A stretch of DNA of 64,000 bases, from the NCBI GenBank assembly GCA_026686845.1, contig JAIVEN010000015.1, forward strand, positions 1,379,001 to 1,443,000, given 5' to 3'. This document shows, in pieces, positions 22,786-36,300 of the stretch; position 1 is the first letter of the stretch; the number at the start of each line of letters is the position of its first letter. The position numbers were made by a program, and so were the translations under genes. The stretch is from Adenanthera pavonina (Eukaryota; Streptophyta; Magnoliopsida; Fabales; Fabaceae). The notes below the pieces were generated by a model. That model searched no databases, had not been told where the DNA came from, and worked only from the letters and a program-made list of their open reading frames with translations.

Positions 22786-23069
22786 CTCTATTTATTCTTT
22801 TTTATAAAGCGCTTTTTAGAAAAATTTAAATATGTAAAATATAAGTTATATTTTGAGTATTAAATATTATTTTTCATGTTTGCCCCTTATTAGAAGTTAT
22901 GGTTGAGAGATATTATGAAAGATATAAATAAGATGGGATATAATTAATGAGGGTAATATTAAAAAATTATGGTAAATTTCATAAAGTTCAAGAATTTTAA
23001 TTACTTTTAACACTTTTTTTGGTATGTATAAATTTGTTAAAAATAATTTATAATAAAAAATAGAAGGAG
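22786..23069. mobile_element. Stowaway-like MITE, AT-rich
   Basis: TA on both sides. Ends CTCTATTTATTCTTTTTTAT and AATAAAAAATAGAAGGAG are inverted repeats with a few mismatches. 284 bp, non-coding. It lies about 570 bp upstream of the LINE fragment. Confidence 0.55.
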
Positions 23070-23642
23070 TAAGTAATAATCCTTGACTGCCCAAAATCCC
23101 CAAAACTATTATGTTTAGCCTCTTTAGGCAATGTGGCAGTTTTTCCATTTCAAATCTCTTGTCTACTTTCTTTTTCCAATGATATGATAATGTTGAATAA
23201 CTAACAAAATTTAAAGATAAAAATTTGACTCCTAATGATGTGAATCTGGAGGGCTCAATTAACACATTATATAATCCAACTCATATGTTGAACTTTAATT
23301 TCAGAAGTCCATTGTTAGAAGGATCTTTCAGCATATTAGAAATTCTTTTTAGAGCATATTTCATCACACTAAAGGCTCAAGATGCTAATATACACTTGGA
23401 GGAATCAAACAATCGAACTCAAATACATGCCGGAATAGGCCATGCAAGATTAACGATGTTCTCATATATCTCAAAGAAGATTAGAATATTTTTTAAGCCC
23501 AAATGGAGAGAGAAGCTCAAGTTCAATGTCTTACTTATATTAATTTAGGATCATCTTTTTGTTTTAATTTGTTTTGATTTAATTTGATTTGATTTGATTT
23601 AAATTATATTATGATATTTTGTGACTTAACTCCGCCTATATA

Positions 23643-24755
23643 GTGTCATAGCCGGTCCCAAGCCCGGGTAAATGAGGAGAATTGTGTTAGGCTCTCGACA
23701 GCCAATGTAAAAATCTGTCGAATCTTATGACATGGATCAAAGACGTATATGTACTAAGGTTAGGTCGTTGCCCAGAAATAACGTGCAGTATGGCTCGGAT
23801 GCAGTGTCAAATGAGCTAGAGCCGCTACATCGGCGTCTGTGTGTAGTGTTAAATGAGTAAGGGTTCCCACATCATGCTGGACGAATGTGGGTAAAGAAGT
23901 TAACCCAGAAAAGCAAGATTATATTTGGTTCTTGGAATATTGGTCCGTTAACAGGTAAATCTATGGAGGTGGTAGATGCTATGATTCGAAGGAGAATTAA
24001 TATCTTATGTCTTCAAGAAACTAAATGGGTGGGAGAAAAGGTTAATGTGTTAAACACTACTGATTATAAATTTTGGTATGTAGGAAAGGTTAGAGTAAGG
24101 AATGGAGTTGGTATTATTGTGGATAAATACTGGAAAAAGAATGTGATAGGAGTTAGAAGGATTGGAGATATGATCATATCCTTAAAATTGACTATTAGAT
24201 ATGATACACTCAATGTTATTAGTGCTTATGCACCTCAAGTAGGGTCAGACGCATATGTTAAGGAAAAATTTTGGGAAGATCTGGAGGGCTTGATTCAAAA
24301 TATCCTACAAGAGGAAAAGATCTCATTGGGGGGACCTTAATAGTCATGTGGGAAAAGAGACAAGGCAATATATGGGAGCTCACGGCGGTTATGGCTTTGG
24401 AGAAGTAAATGAGGAGGGACATTCCATTCTTGATTTTTCAATGGCTTATAACTTCACAATTGTAAACACCTGTTTCAAGAAGCGGGAGGAGCATTTAATT
24501 ACATATAAGAGTGGAGTCCAAAGGTCGCAAATTGACTTCTTTTTGGTAAGAAATTCAGATAGAACAACTTGTAAAGACTACAAAGTAATCTCTTGTGAGA
24601 GTTTAACTTCACAACACAGGGTCTTGGTTCTTGATGTGATAATTAAAAATCGTAAACTAAAAAGTTGAAAAACTTTAAATCTTAGAATTAAGTAGTGGCA
24701 ACTGAAAGGTGAGAAACAAATGACCTTCATGAGGAAATTTTTAATTAACTCAATA
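23643..24755 (+). mobile_element. RTE-type LINE fragment: 5' UTR plus endonuclease, reverse transcriptase missing
   Basis: A GC-richer leader (23643-23884, including GCCGGTCCCAAGCCCGGG) is typical of plant RTE LINEs. From 23885 the product has apurinic endonuclease motifs: IFGSWNIGPLTGKS (catalytic Asn), ILCLQETKWVG (Glu), VISAYAPQVGSD, then after a frame break DLNSHVGKETRQYMG (Asp/Asn), RSQIDFFLV and SQHRVLVLDV (His). The break lies in a G run at 24328-24333, consistent with loss of one G. The frame closes at 24668. Degraded codons continue (RIK-stop-WQLKGEKQ) to about 24755, where the RTE linker normally leads to reverse transcriptase. That domain and the 3' end are absent. Confidence 0.85.
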
Positions 24756-26206
24756 ATTAATATTTATTAAAAATTTGGTGTGGTGATGGTTTCATGGAAA
24801 ATTCCCTGTGGGGTGAGCTTCGGGTCGAGTCACCATTTGGGTTGGATCAAAATAATTCAAGGCACTTTAACAAATACCTTCACGGCTTCACTGATCAAAT
24901 GATTAACCTGCTTAATTTTAGGCAAAACATTTTGTGCATGTGTATTTATATATATATATATATATTTTTTTTCTAGCATAAAGGATATCTCTAAGTGACA
25001 ATCAAACACTAATCTTTTTAGATGTAGAAATCATCAAAGTAAATTTTATCTCTCTCAATAAATTTTTTTTCTGTACACATGACCATATATATATGTTGAG
25101 TATGTCAATTTATAACCTCAAATTTATATTTATATATGTTGAGAATATCAAATTGACATGAAGGGTTATATCTCAACTTTTCTGTTGCAAGGAACCTAGG
25201 CCTATCAATTTTTTGTGTATGAGATGTTTGGGCATCTTCATTACCAGTTTAAATTATTTGATTAGAATTGTCACAAGTTTTTTTAAGTATCAAGGATATA
25301 CATAAATAATAGTAAAATATTAATCCTTTTAAAGTATAAGGATCATTGAAATGGGTAAATTATCACAAGTTTATATATTATAAATATTTCTTATTATTAT
25401 TTGTGTAGGTTTATACTCTTAAATCTCATAGGCTTATGGATATTAGGCTTTGATGCCATATTAAATTTTTATATAGGTTATATGCTTGAGTTTATCCATT
25501 ATATTGAAACAACTAAAGTTGTTTAATTAGGATAGCCAAGCTTATATGCCCCTTATTTTTGTCACTACTAAATATGGAATCTTTTATTCTCCAACATAGT
25601 GTTTGGTTAGGGATTTAGATTCGGGGGGAGAGAATAAAAAATGGAGATTTTTTTTCTCATTTAATTTAATTTATTTGATTCCCCATTATTTGCAAAAGTA
25701 GAAAGATTTAGAGGTAAAATGAACAACTCAAAAAATTGATGACTAAGCTAGCCTTTTTTTATTATTCCAAAAATGCCCTTTGAGTTATGCGTAAACTTGG
25801 CCAACGTTTTCATTCTTTTTGCTCCACATCGCTGAACAGTTCCTTCTTCCTTGTGCAAACAAACCAAGGCGGATATATTAAGATTAAAAAAAACATAATG
25901 ACATTAAACATAAAATTAATGTAATTATTTTTTAAAAATGAATTATTAAAAAATTTATAATGAGTATTATATAAGATTTTTCTGGAACAAAAATAATATA
26001 TATGCCTTTTATTTGTTAAGTAAAGTGCAAAATATTTATTTTTCTAAAATAAATTAAAGATAAATTATGATTTTAAAATATGAAAAAACAACTTAAAATG
26101 AATAAGGTATAATTGTCCTCATGTTATTATTCTCCTCCCAAGGTAACACTAAAACCATTTTCCTTTCTTCTTTTCACCAAAAAAAGGGGAGAATTACATA
26201 GAGAGG
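24756..26206. other. AT-rich intergenic region
   Basis: No gene supported. Includes a (TA)n run near 24947-24966 and a stretch at 25595-25690 with a MITE-like TGTTTGGTTAGGGATT end for which I could not confirm a partner. Confidence 0.5.
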
Positions 26207-26506
26207 TGAATAGAATGAATTAATTATAAGAAAAAATTTTAAATAAAAAAATATTAAAATCTGAAATACCAAATAGTAAAATTGGGAGAATAAGTAGTAA
26301 CAAGTACTATTTTATAATTAATTTATTATTTTACTCTTAAAATATAATTTTCCAAAAAAAAGAAGGAGGAATTACATTTTAAAATTAAAATAATAAATTT
26401 ATTATAAAATAGAATATGCTACCACTTATTTTTCCAATTTTACTATACAGATTTTAATATTTTTTTATCAGTTAAAATTTTTTTTATAATTAATTCATTC
26501 TATTGA
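26207..26506. mobile_element. 300-bp near-perfect inverted repeat (hairpin MITE)
   Basis: The left arm from TGAATAGAATGAATTAATTA is mirrored by the right arm ending TAATTAATTCATTCTATTGA. Inner blocks also correspond (AATATTAAAATCTG, AGTAAAATTGG, ACTATTTTATAATTAATTT). The arms are about 140 bp, with almost no spacer, centred near 26356. There are no convincing target duplications and no coding capacity. It is either a young fold-back MITE or a locus whose transcript would form a long hairpin. Confidence 0.75.
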
Positions 26507-27410
26507 TTTTTAACTCTGACTCCAAAAAAAAAATCTTTTTCTCTTCTTTTCCCTGTTGATCCCAACAAGCCCTAGTAGCTAAGATATTTGTTTCCCCTTG
26601 TGGGGCAAAGGGAAAGGCTAAATTAATGGCCAGTGTTTCATCAAGAAAAGGGGAGATATCCGGCGGCTGCAGTATAAGGTGACAATCATGTATGAAAATT
26701 GCATTATTAAATTGCATAATTGATAAGGTGACAAAATTTAGGACCACTCGCCACTCCCCGCGTAGGCACGACACGATAGTATGAGATTACTCCACAGCTC
26801 GTGCTTCCAGAGGGTACTGAGAAACGGCACCTCGTGTTCTTGAGGTTAACATCGCCAACCTCAACCGTACCCTTTAAAACTTATCCTCTTCTTTACTTGA
26901 ATTACAATGAGTGCCTATTCACTGTAGATGATATGAGAGGGAAATGCTCCAGAGGATTCGGCCCATTTCTCTCGAAAGTTCCTCTATCGACGAACAACGT
27001 TTTTTGAGAATTTTTCTCTTTTCTGCAATCTGGATCCCAAATTCCCAAAAACAAAATAGTTGATTGGCTTCTTAAGTATTGTAACGGGATGATAAGTCTT
27101 GTGCATTGATTGTTGGATTAATTTTATAAATTAGTTAGTTTGAATTAGCATTGAAATTAATTATAGGAATGATTATTAATTTAAGCCATTAGTCTTGAAT
27201 TAAGCTTAAAATAGATTAGACCTTGATTAAATGTGTTACCGGAGGTAGATTTACGTATTGTCGAATCTAATTAGAGATAATTTTGTCAATGCATAAGAAC
27301 AAGGAGTTCTGTCATGTAATTTTTTTTTTCCTATCCATGAGGTTCAAATCTTTAACTTTGTTTAAGGAGAATTGGGTCATTTACCCTCAATCCAATAACT
27401 GTTGATAGGC
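26507..27410. other. intergenic stretch, no gene supported
   Basis: The block 26520-27010 is GC-richer than its surroundings. The minus strand at 26680-26560 reads PPDISPFLDETLAIN, which weakly recalls plant reverse-transcriptase RNase H remnants. That is too little to call. Nothing else is recognisable. Confidence 0.4.
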
Positions 27411-27414
27411 TGAA

Positions 27415-27690
27415 TCTTTACTTGAAAAACATTCTTTCTCACACTACGATGGACATGAAGCAGACCTCTAACCCAGCCTAGTAACCCTCAATTCCAAACT
27501 GGACCCTCAAACCCAAACCAACAATGGATTCAAATCCAATCCCCAGAATAGACCTAGACCAGAACTCAGCCCAAGCATTGGCCCACTATAAAAAATACTA
27601 TGAAAAAAAAATGCAAAGAAGGACGAACTTCTTTATGCGGATTAATCATCCAAACACAGATTTTCTTGATGTTGGATCAACCTCTTTGCT
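27415..27690. repeat. dispersed repeat, copy A
   Basis: About 270 bp, alignable with 59288-59555. Shared blocks include ACATTCTTTC, AAATCCAATC, ACTCAGCCC, GCCCACTATAAAA/GCCAACTATAAAA and TTATCCAAACAGAGATTTTC-like sequence. Identity is about 75% by eye. No intact ORF is shared, so it is an unclassified old mobile element. Confidence 0.75.
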
Positions 27691-27939
27691 TTTCAAATTA
27701 TATAAAAATTTAAATACTATGAAGATTGATTAACCGTTGCTTATTTTAAGCTTAATTTGTGACCAGGAATGAATATTAATATATTTGAATTTGCATATTA
27801 AGTTATAAAATTTATTAGTATTATTTTTTAATTTTATATAATAATCACACACATATATATAATTAAAATCATATTAATTTAATGGCAACCCATTAGGCCA
27901 CAATCAATTTAACAAATCTGAACCAGTACCTCCACAACG

Positions 27940-29246
27940 TTAAAGCTTTGGTCTGAACTCAATTCCTTCAACAATAAGGCCATCTTTGATATAGCCATTA
28001 ATCTCCCATATCCTGAACTCTGTAAAGCCTTCACATCCATGACGGTTGAAGAAGTCACCCATCTTGACCTCCATCCATCCATCTTCTCGCTTACGTGCTG
28101 CCCTTTTTCTCTTCTTTTCCTTATTCAAATAATGTGCTGATGATGAGGGGTCAAGGATCACTCTTCTGTGATGACATCCATTATTCACACTTTCTTCATT
28201 ATTTATTACACTCAGTTCTACGTATCTATCTCTCATAGAATGTTCCGTTTCTAACTTGTACACAAAGAATGCAGAATATTTTGTTCCCGGGGACAAAACA
28301 TTACCCTTTACTCTTCCTTTTATATCAAGCCACCACACGTAATTCAGCTTCGCTACCTTGCTAAATCTGCAAATTAAAGGATATATGTTATATCATGTAT
28401 TTGCATTTTTTGAATCCCACTATAACTATTAACTATTAGACTAAAATATTCTGAATTCCTTTATATTTTGTCTTGAGACATCCCTCTATTTTGAAAAAAA
28501 AAAAGCCACAGATCACATATTTTAGAAAAATAATAATGGCATTTATGAATATTAAAGAAAACATCATACTTGGATTGTTTTACAGGAATCCACTGCCAGT
28601 AAGATGTTGTATCTCCCCAGACAATTTCAAGGCCCTTTGCACCAAGTATACAGCACTTTTTGCCACTACGTTTCTCTAAGCCGAGACTCTGCTCAATGTA
28701 CACAACCTTCGCGCATGAGCTTAGTATATAAAATGAAAACAATTCTTATTCAAATAAAATAATAATTTAATAAATGAAACAATTAAATTAACATAAATTT
28801 ATATCTTCTACACATCTCAAAGATAGATAAGCGGAGAATATTCATTTTTTATTTAAACCATTCATTCAAATTAGATTTAAATTCCCCAAATTTTAACGTG
28901 ATCATCTTTTGTATGAGCAAAAAATTCATCCTTAATTAACATCATATATTGAAATATCAACTATAAAATTCATACTTACCAATTCACCATTATTCAAAAG
29001 AATAGGATGGTCGCAAAGATGAAAGAAAATTTGTTTCTTGGTCAAGGAATTAATGAAGGACTGTGATGAGGATTGAGCTATCATGTCTTTGTAATCTGGT
29101 GGCAGAAACCTTTCCCACACAACATCTGAATCTTCGGCTGCTTTGAAAACAGAAGATACAGAGGATGTTCTGCATGCATCCTTTGGAGATGTTAAAGAAA
29201 TAATAGTTGAAATGCAGTCTACAGGTAAAACCTTTGTCATATCCAT
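27940..29246 (-). CDS. F-box protein, PP2-B family (F-box plus phloem lectin PP2 domain)
   Basis: Three exons join without frame problems: 29246-28980 (phase 0 end), 28688-28570 and 28366-27940, giving 270 aa, normal for PP2-B proteins. Exon 1 holds the F-box near residues 5-45 (VLPVDCISTIISLTSPKDAC, then VWERFLPPDY). The rest is the PP2/Nictaba-like lectin domain: LEKRSGKKCCILGAKGLEIVWGD and YWQWIPVKQSKFSKVAKLNYVWWLDIKG across the second and third exons, ending with FTEFRIWEINGYIKDGLIVEGIEFRPK. Such proteins serve as substrate receptors of SCF (SKP1-cullin-F-box) ubiquitin ligases, and their lectin domain may recognise glycoproteins. The acceptor at 28689 was chosen because it gives a gap-free family alignment; one 18 bp upstream is also possible. 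An in-frame ATG at 29303 would add 19 residues. It is a probably intact gene on the same strand as the aldehyde oxidase. Confidence 0.9.
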
Positions 29247-29303
29247 AATTTCTCCCCCTTCTCTAACATGTTTAATTGATAACCCAACTAAATAGTTTTT
29301 CAA

Positions 29304-30357
29304 ACCGCCTTCCCTAATAGGACACTTGCTAAATTATATTACTGATTTACAGAATTTACTAAAATAGAGCTTTCCATTATTGCTTTTACCTTTTTTCTAC
29401 AGGGAAATGGTTTTCATGGTTGAAATATCACATAGGCTTTTGCATTTGCTAAAATATATTATTGATTAGTATGCATCGATCTGATTCTTCGTCAACACCA
29501 AGAATGTAATTTCCCCATTGATATGTCAATTTATACTCATAACATGCCCATATTTGAGCTTTAAAGTATATTAAAATATGGGTTAAATAATGTTTATTTA
29601 TTGAGCTTAGTAAACATATCAAAGATAAAAGAAAAAAAATCCAACCATATTTGAGCCCAGTCGTAAAAATGGGTCAGTGGATTCAAAATCATACAGCCAA
29701 AGCCAGTGGAGGCAAAATATCAAAATTTAGTATATCTACATATAATTTTCTCAAGATGAGGAGGTACATTTATCCACCTCAATATGTGGCTCCGCCACTC
29801 CGTTAAATTAAACCCAACCACCACCACTTGTGTCACGTTGGTGTCGAGTGACTACATTTTTTTAGGCTACAATTTTAGCTTGTAATTGTATTTCATTATG
29901 GGATATAGATTTGACGAGAGGTGGTAATAGTTCATGTATTTTGAGTTTTAATTTAAAACTTACCAAATAAAAATTTTAGAATTTCACAATGCTACAAGAT
30001 TGAAAATCACTGAAAAGCTAAAAGAAATAGCTGTAAATTTTCTAAACAAACTTTAATAAAATAAGGAAGTGAACGGCCAAAATTAACTGAGAGATGCAAA
30101 TAGACAGCTGGAGTGAACTTTTATTGCTTCAAACTAAATCCGTCTATTACATTCAAATCCTTCATTATGAAGGTAAACACTTCACTCATATGATTCAATC
30201 TCAAATACTGTGAGTACACTGCTTGTTACCATTAGTACATTAACTAGGGTGACAATGAGAAGATCATATTAAGTCAATACTCTCAGAGACCTAGCAACAA
30301 CCTTTGAGTATATGCAAACAAAACACACTAATTTATTTTCCAGGATAATGAGCTCCT
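29304..30357. other. spacer between F-box gene and aldehyde oxidase gene
   Basis: It contains the F-box gene promoter (left part, minus strand) and, at about 30100-30357, probably the aldehyde oxidase 3' UTR. No repeats were recognised. Confidence 0.45.
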
Positions 30358-33300
30358 TCACATTTTGCCCAGTTGCCATTTCAAGTATCTTTCCACAATG
30401 TCCAATCCACAGAGTTCCTTTACCACAGGCATGGTTGCTGGGACATCCAACTGAAATGGTGTATCAACTTCATCCAAGTTGCTCCATGAAAGAAGCTGTT
30501 TTCTGGCCTCTTTCACTGCTGCTCTAGTAGCACAGTGAACCACGGATGCTAGAAGTAATGGCGGCTCGCCAGAAGCTGTGGCAACAAAATTGTAAGTATT
30601 ATTATAAGACTCTTTTTCTTTTCTTTTTTTTTTCCTTTGGGAATTTAGGGTTAAAGAAAAGCTAAAATTGGAATAACTTAAGAGGATAAAGAAAACACCT
30701 ACATTTCAACCCTACAATCTTTTTTCAGAATAAAACTCAAGAATAATAGTAAGATAATTATAAGAAGCCAGTATAAAGACTAATATCACGTCAAGAGATT
30801 AAAATAAAATCTTACTCATTCAACACTCCCTCTTACTCTGTAAGACTTATTCTAGGGATCTCAACATTTTCACAATGTCAATTTCCCAATCTGACTCACT
30901 TTTAACTAAATGCATGCTGCAACGTCTACACCTATAATAAATTCATTTGGTCCAACCTTAGGGCAGAGATGAATTGATTCCTCTAATATTTTTCTATTTC
31001 TTTTTTAATCAAACCACCTAGTATCTGAAAGCCACAGATTCTAACTAATCTAGGTTGAGCCGAGTAAGACCACAAAGCCAAGACAGCTCTCCCAACGAGT
31101 ATTTAACGTAGCTGAATACTTTGGGCTTGAACATGAAATTACTGGTTAATCTAGCATAGCCCCTTATCAGCTGAGCTAAGAACTCATTGGTTTCCTCTAA
31201 CAATTATTTGCTCCAAAACAACAGGCCGCTTATTAAAAGTCACTGTTAAGGAGGCAATATCTCCTGACCAAGCCACTTTACTCTCCTCTACAGTATGCAC
31301 CATCATATGTTTGTTCACCACACATTTCATAATCATATCTTCTTTGGAAGTTTAGCTTTCAATTACACTTAATGTATACTTATTCTGATAACAGTTGACT
31401 CATTTAACAAACTGATGACAGACAAACTTTTTTCCTTGAACTTTTAGCATGCATGTGCCCAACCATCAAATTCTGAAGTAGAAATTCATGTATCAAATCC
31501 AACACCAGGATATGTTTTCATTCATACAACAAACTTAAACAGACGTTAACAAAAATTCCCAGTAAAAGAAACAAATTAAAGGGTATCAACTTTCAATCAG
31601 ATTCATTTGACCACATTTCCACTACCCTGATGTAAATAAATTTACAAAACTCAAACTATTTTACAAGTTTGTTCTGCTTCACGGAAACAGCTATTTGATT
31701 CACTCAGTTTTAGTATCTTGAGAACATAACATAAAGGAAACGCCAAAAGATGAACTAATACACAACATGAACAAGTAGAATAAAAGAAATTTCAATGTTT
31801 GAATACATAATCTCGGTCCCGTTCCTTTTGCAATTAACATTCACATTATCTCAGGCTTTGTTCATTGTCTTATTGATTGATTGGTCGGTTTTGATTGGTT
31901 TGAATTTAAATTTAAATTGAATATGTATTGAGATTTGTAATAAAATTGTGGGTCCCACATTATGGAAAAATAACTCGTGTATCACACCGATAAAAAATCT
32001 AGTTATTCACTGGAATGAATCAACTGGAAGAAGATGAAACCCAGAAAAGGTGACATGCATTTTTATGGGTAGAAACAAATAAATTTGAAAATTTTCAAAC
32101 TAAGAATTTTGAGAACTGATAAGCCATACCCTTTGAAGAGAGAACACGATGCTTGTTATGTCCACTATTGATGACTTCAACATTGAACTGTTTAGGTATA
32201 GTGTCTAATGAAGGGATTTTGTAATTAAATGTTCCATCTTGTAAGACTAATCCTTCAAGATTTGTTTCGTATTCTTCAAGCATAAAAAACCCTAACCCCT
32301 GCATAAATGCTCCTTCAATCTGCAACAAGCAAACAATAGTATGTCAAATTAATCAGGCAACTTCAAAATCTGATAATTTCAAATTTGGTAATTTAAGTTT
32401 GTTTCTTTTTAATTAGTCCCTTAACTTCTAACTTGTACTTCTATGTATCCTTAATCATTAAGGACATTATTGTCCAAAAACAAAATCACTGGGTACATTG
32501 AGAGACATGTCTAATGGTACTGATCCAACATCTTAAGGCCTGTTTGGTTTACCTCTTGATAAATCAAACCATGGTTTCTAACCATCATTTTTTCCAAAGT
32601 TATTCAGATAGGTTTGTGGTAAACTTTTCTACTTTTATCTAAACTTCATTTTTGTAAACTGTGATTATTCTAATAGACCTTTTACAAAAAAGTAATCCAA
32701 ACGGGCACTTACATACCTGTTAACTATGTAGATAAATGATTTAGGATAAATATAATACAGACCAAGTTTAAGAACCAATTTGACACAATTAACAGACCAA
32801 ATGGAAATAATAATTAAAGAGACCAAAATATTAATTTAATCCAAAAGTAATAGCCAGAGAATTGAACACTATAATTAAATCCATGTACTTCCTTCATATC
32901 AAAATAATTGTCACTTTAAAGTTTTAATTTTGTTTTGAAATAATTGTCATTTTAAGATTCCAATGAAGTTTTCAGTTTTATCTCTTAATAAATCCTAATT
33001 TTATGGGGAGAGAAAAAAAATCTACTCCCTCCATTTCAAAATATAGGATGGATTTAATAGGGAATAAGGTTTCAAAATATAAGTCACTCTGTGAAAGTTA
33101 ACAACTATTTAATATTCTTTTTCCATTTTTACCTCCATTTATGATACCTCAAGTAAAGTGGGTACCTGACTTTTACCATAAGAGATAGTAGTAATTAAGA
33201 TGGGGTAATTTAATGAAGATAGTTTTGGAAAGTTATGGTAATTTTTGAAAAAATTAAGATATAAAACTAATTTTAACTACTCTCCTTGGTGGTGGAATTA

Positions 33301-36300
33301 AGGTAGCTAAATCTGTTCTATATTTTGAAATAGACAGAGTAGGAGATAGTTAGAGAATTAATATAAGAGTATTTTAGTCAAATGCAGTGCGGCTTATTTG
33401 TGCAATACACAGGTCACTTAGTTTTTCTATAATCTAGACTAGTTAATAGCTTTTTTAATCCTTATCCATTACCGTAAACGACAAGTATTCAGAAACATAA
33501 AGAGTAATAAATAGAAATATTAGTTGGCTCACCTGTCCTAAATCTACAGCAGGGTTGAGACTCTTTCCACAGTCATAGATAATATCTGTTTGTAGAACAG
33601 TGGTTTCTCCTGTCAGAAGATCGATTTCCACCTGCGAAATACTCCTCAACATTTAGCTTAGCATTTGATAATCTGATGCAACATGACTTTTACAACATTT
33701 TCGAATACATTTGAGCAAGGAAACCATTCATGAGCTTCAGAATATACCACTTTCAGATGTGTACATGGGAAGCAATTGGATTAAGAAATAAGCCTACCTC
33801 GCTCACAGCAACACCATAATTGAGGTAACGGTTGGTAGTAGTGTCAGGGTAATAAAATGAAGTTGCAGATAAGTTCACAACTTGCAAGTGCGCCTGCACA
33901 AGGAGACATTGTTGATTACATGGGAGCTAGATTTTGTTCCTGATGATTTGTATAGGATTTGAAAATAAAAGGAAACATGTATACTTTTAGCTAAATTTAA
34001 GAAAAATTTGTATTAGTTCTGAAAATAGAGGATAGGTATATAATTTCAGCAAAATACAAGAGAGGTCTGTCTCTAATTTACTTGAAGAATTCACTTATTT
34101 CCCATAATGCATACTAGAGAAGTGTCTAAATCACCTTAGCATGGCAAGGTACATAATAAAAGTTACCACAAGCATTTCAGAAAACTCATCCACAACAATA
34201 TATCATATAAAATTTATAGCAAGTCGCAAACTCCACGTGATGCATGGAGTCCACATCTAGTTGTCAATATAACAAGAAAAAGAAGGATGTTTTTATTGAG
34301 ATTTCTAGTATATACCTGAGAAATAAGTGTCTCCCAATTGACAGAACCCATTTCCTTCTGCAACCTTTCCTTGAGTGGCATTAACCTCTCAACCAAGACA
34401 TTGCAGCTAAGTCTAACTGCTTCACAGCTTGACTCTGATGTAGTACTACCACCAGTGACCCCACCTTGAATCATGCTCAATGTATCAGATTGTATGACAC
34501 GTATTTTATCCAAGAGGTCTCCAGATCCCTCACATTGGATTAAACTGAGAGCATATGCAGCCATCTGTTTCACCTTGGTCCAGAGACCCTGACCTATTTC
34601 AATACCTGGAACTTCAACAACAACTGACCCGTCCCTTAAAATACTTGTTTTTCCAGGTGATGGTCTCACACTTAGTGCATACACGGCTGGCACACGAGAT
34701 ATGCCTCTTTTTTTCCAAATGTTATTCCTGTTAAACTCTTTCACAGATTCACTCCTCTGGTCATACCTTGCAGAAACAGCCAACTTACTCCAAATTGAAG
34801 CCAGGGTATAGTCAAGAGGTTCACCTGCAGATTGCTTGTAGAAAGTGCAGAGACTTTTGTATGTGTGGAAATTCATGTTTCTCACAGAATCTGCATCCAC
34901 TGAAAGTGTAGATGCCACATGTTCTATTATAGCTTCAGCAATATATGATCCCTGAAGATCCCCAGGGGCTCTCATTGCAGATCTACTTGGAAGATTTGTC
35001 CTGCCTACTTTTACATCAAAAGATACAACACCCCAATCATACTTTTTAAGTGCACTTGCTACAGCATTTGGCATGAATGTAGATATAGTATCATATATCC
35101 CTGCATCGATCAATATCTTAAGATCTAAAGCCGTAATCTTCCCATCACTCTTAAATCCCACATTGTAAGTTATCTTCATAGGATGCCTTCCTCCAGCCAT
35201 TATCATATCCGTCTTACGATTCACATACATCCTGATGGGGCGGCGTAATTTGTGTGCTGCAAGTGCACATGTTGTTGCAATCTGAAAGATTTGATTGTAG
35301 TGTAAGTACTTGCACTACATATATAATGTCCATTTTCTTGTGATGAACTACTAAAACATTTCTATTGTAACCCAATATGTTAGTTTTATTTAGCTCTACA
35401 AAAATCAGATCTCTTACATGTAAAAATCTAAATCTATATCATGCAATCATTAGCAGCTTTCAAAAATTCCATGTTAGTTTCTTTTAAAGCAAATTAGGAA
35501 ACATCCATGCTATTCCTACCAATTCTTACATTCATTGCCGGCTTTTTAAGAGTGAGCAATTCTACTTCAAATGTATGGTCAACATCAGCGTAATTTAGAC
35601 ATAGATACAATAATGTAGAAGGAATATAAAAAATTATCATCAGCGTAATTTAGATTAGATACAATAATGTAGAAAGAATAAAAAAATTATAATACAAAAC
35701 TGGACACTCACAACATGAGATTTTATGAACTTTCCACCAAAACCACCACCAACCCTTCTTGTGATTGCACGAACATTATGCTCAGGAATATTTAGGCATC
35801 TTGCAATAGTAGAATGAGCATACTCTGGCCCTTGACTTGAAGTGTAAACCACCAAGCAGTTATCTTCATCTGGTACAGCAAGTGCAGTTTGTGTCTCCAT
35901 ATAGAAATAGTATTGAGACCCAAGTTTGATCTAGATTTCACATTATTCAAATAAATATATAAAAAATGTCAAAATATCCAATATATGGACACCAAACACA
36001 AATTTGCAAATTGATACTTGATAGGTGATGTGGAAGAAACAGTAAAACTGATAGATGACAAAGAATATGCTTGATACATAATTAATTCAGCATTCATTAA
36101 TCATAATCAAACTAAAGCTTTAAATCTCAAGCAAAGGTGAAGAGACAGAGAAGGGAGATAGTATTAGAGGATGCTAAAGAAGATGCTTGGATTTTCTTAA
36201 CTAGAAGTCAGTGAATCAGTTATCTATGTCTGTACTTCTATTCACAGTTTGTTAGTAGTTAGCCAAAGTCAGTTACCTATGTCTTATGATTCTAAACTAT

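Noticed and set aside
26490..27007. opposing frames at 26.5-27.0 kb as a possible gene
   Set aside because: Only a weak resemblance to an RNase H-like retroelement phrase on one strand. Insufficient to call.
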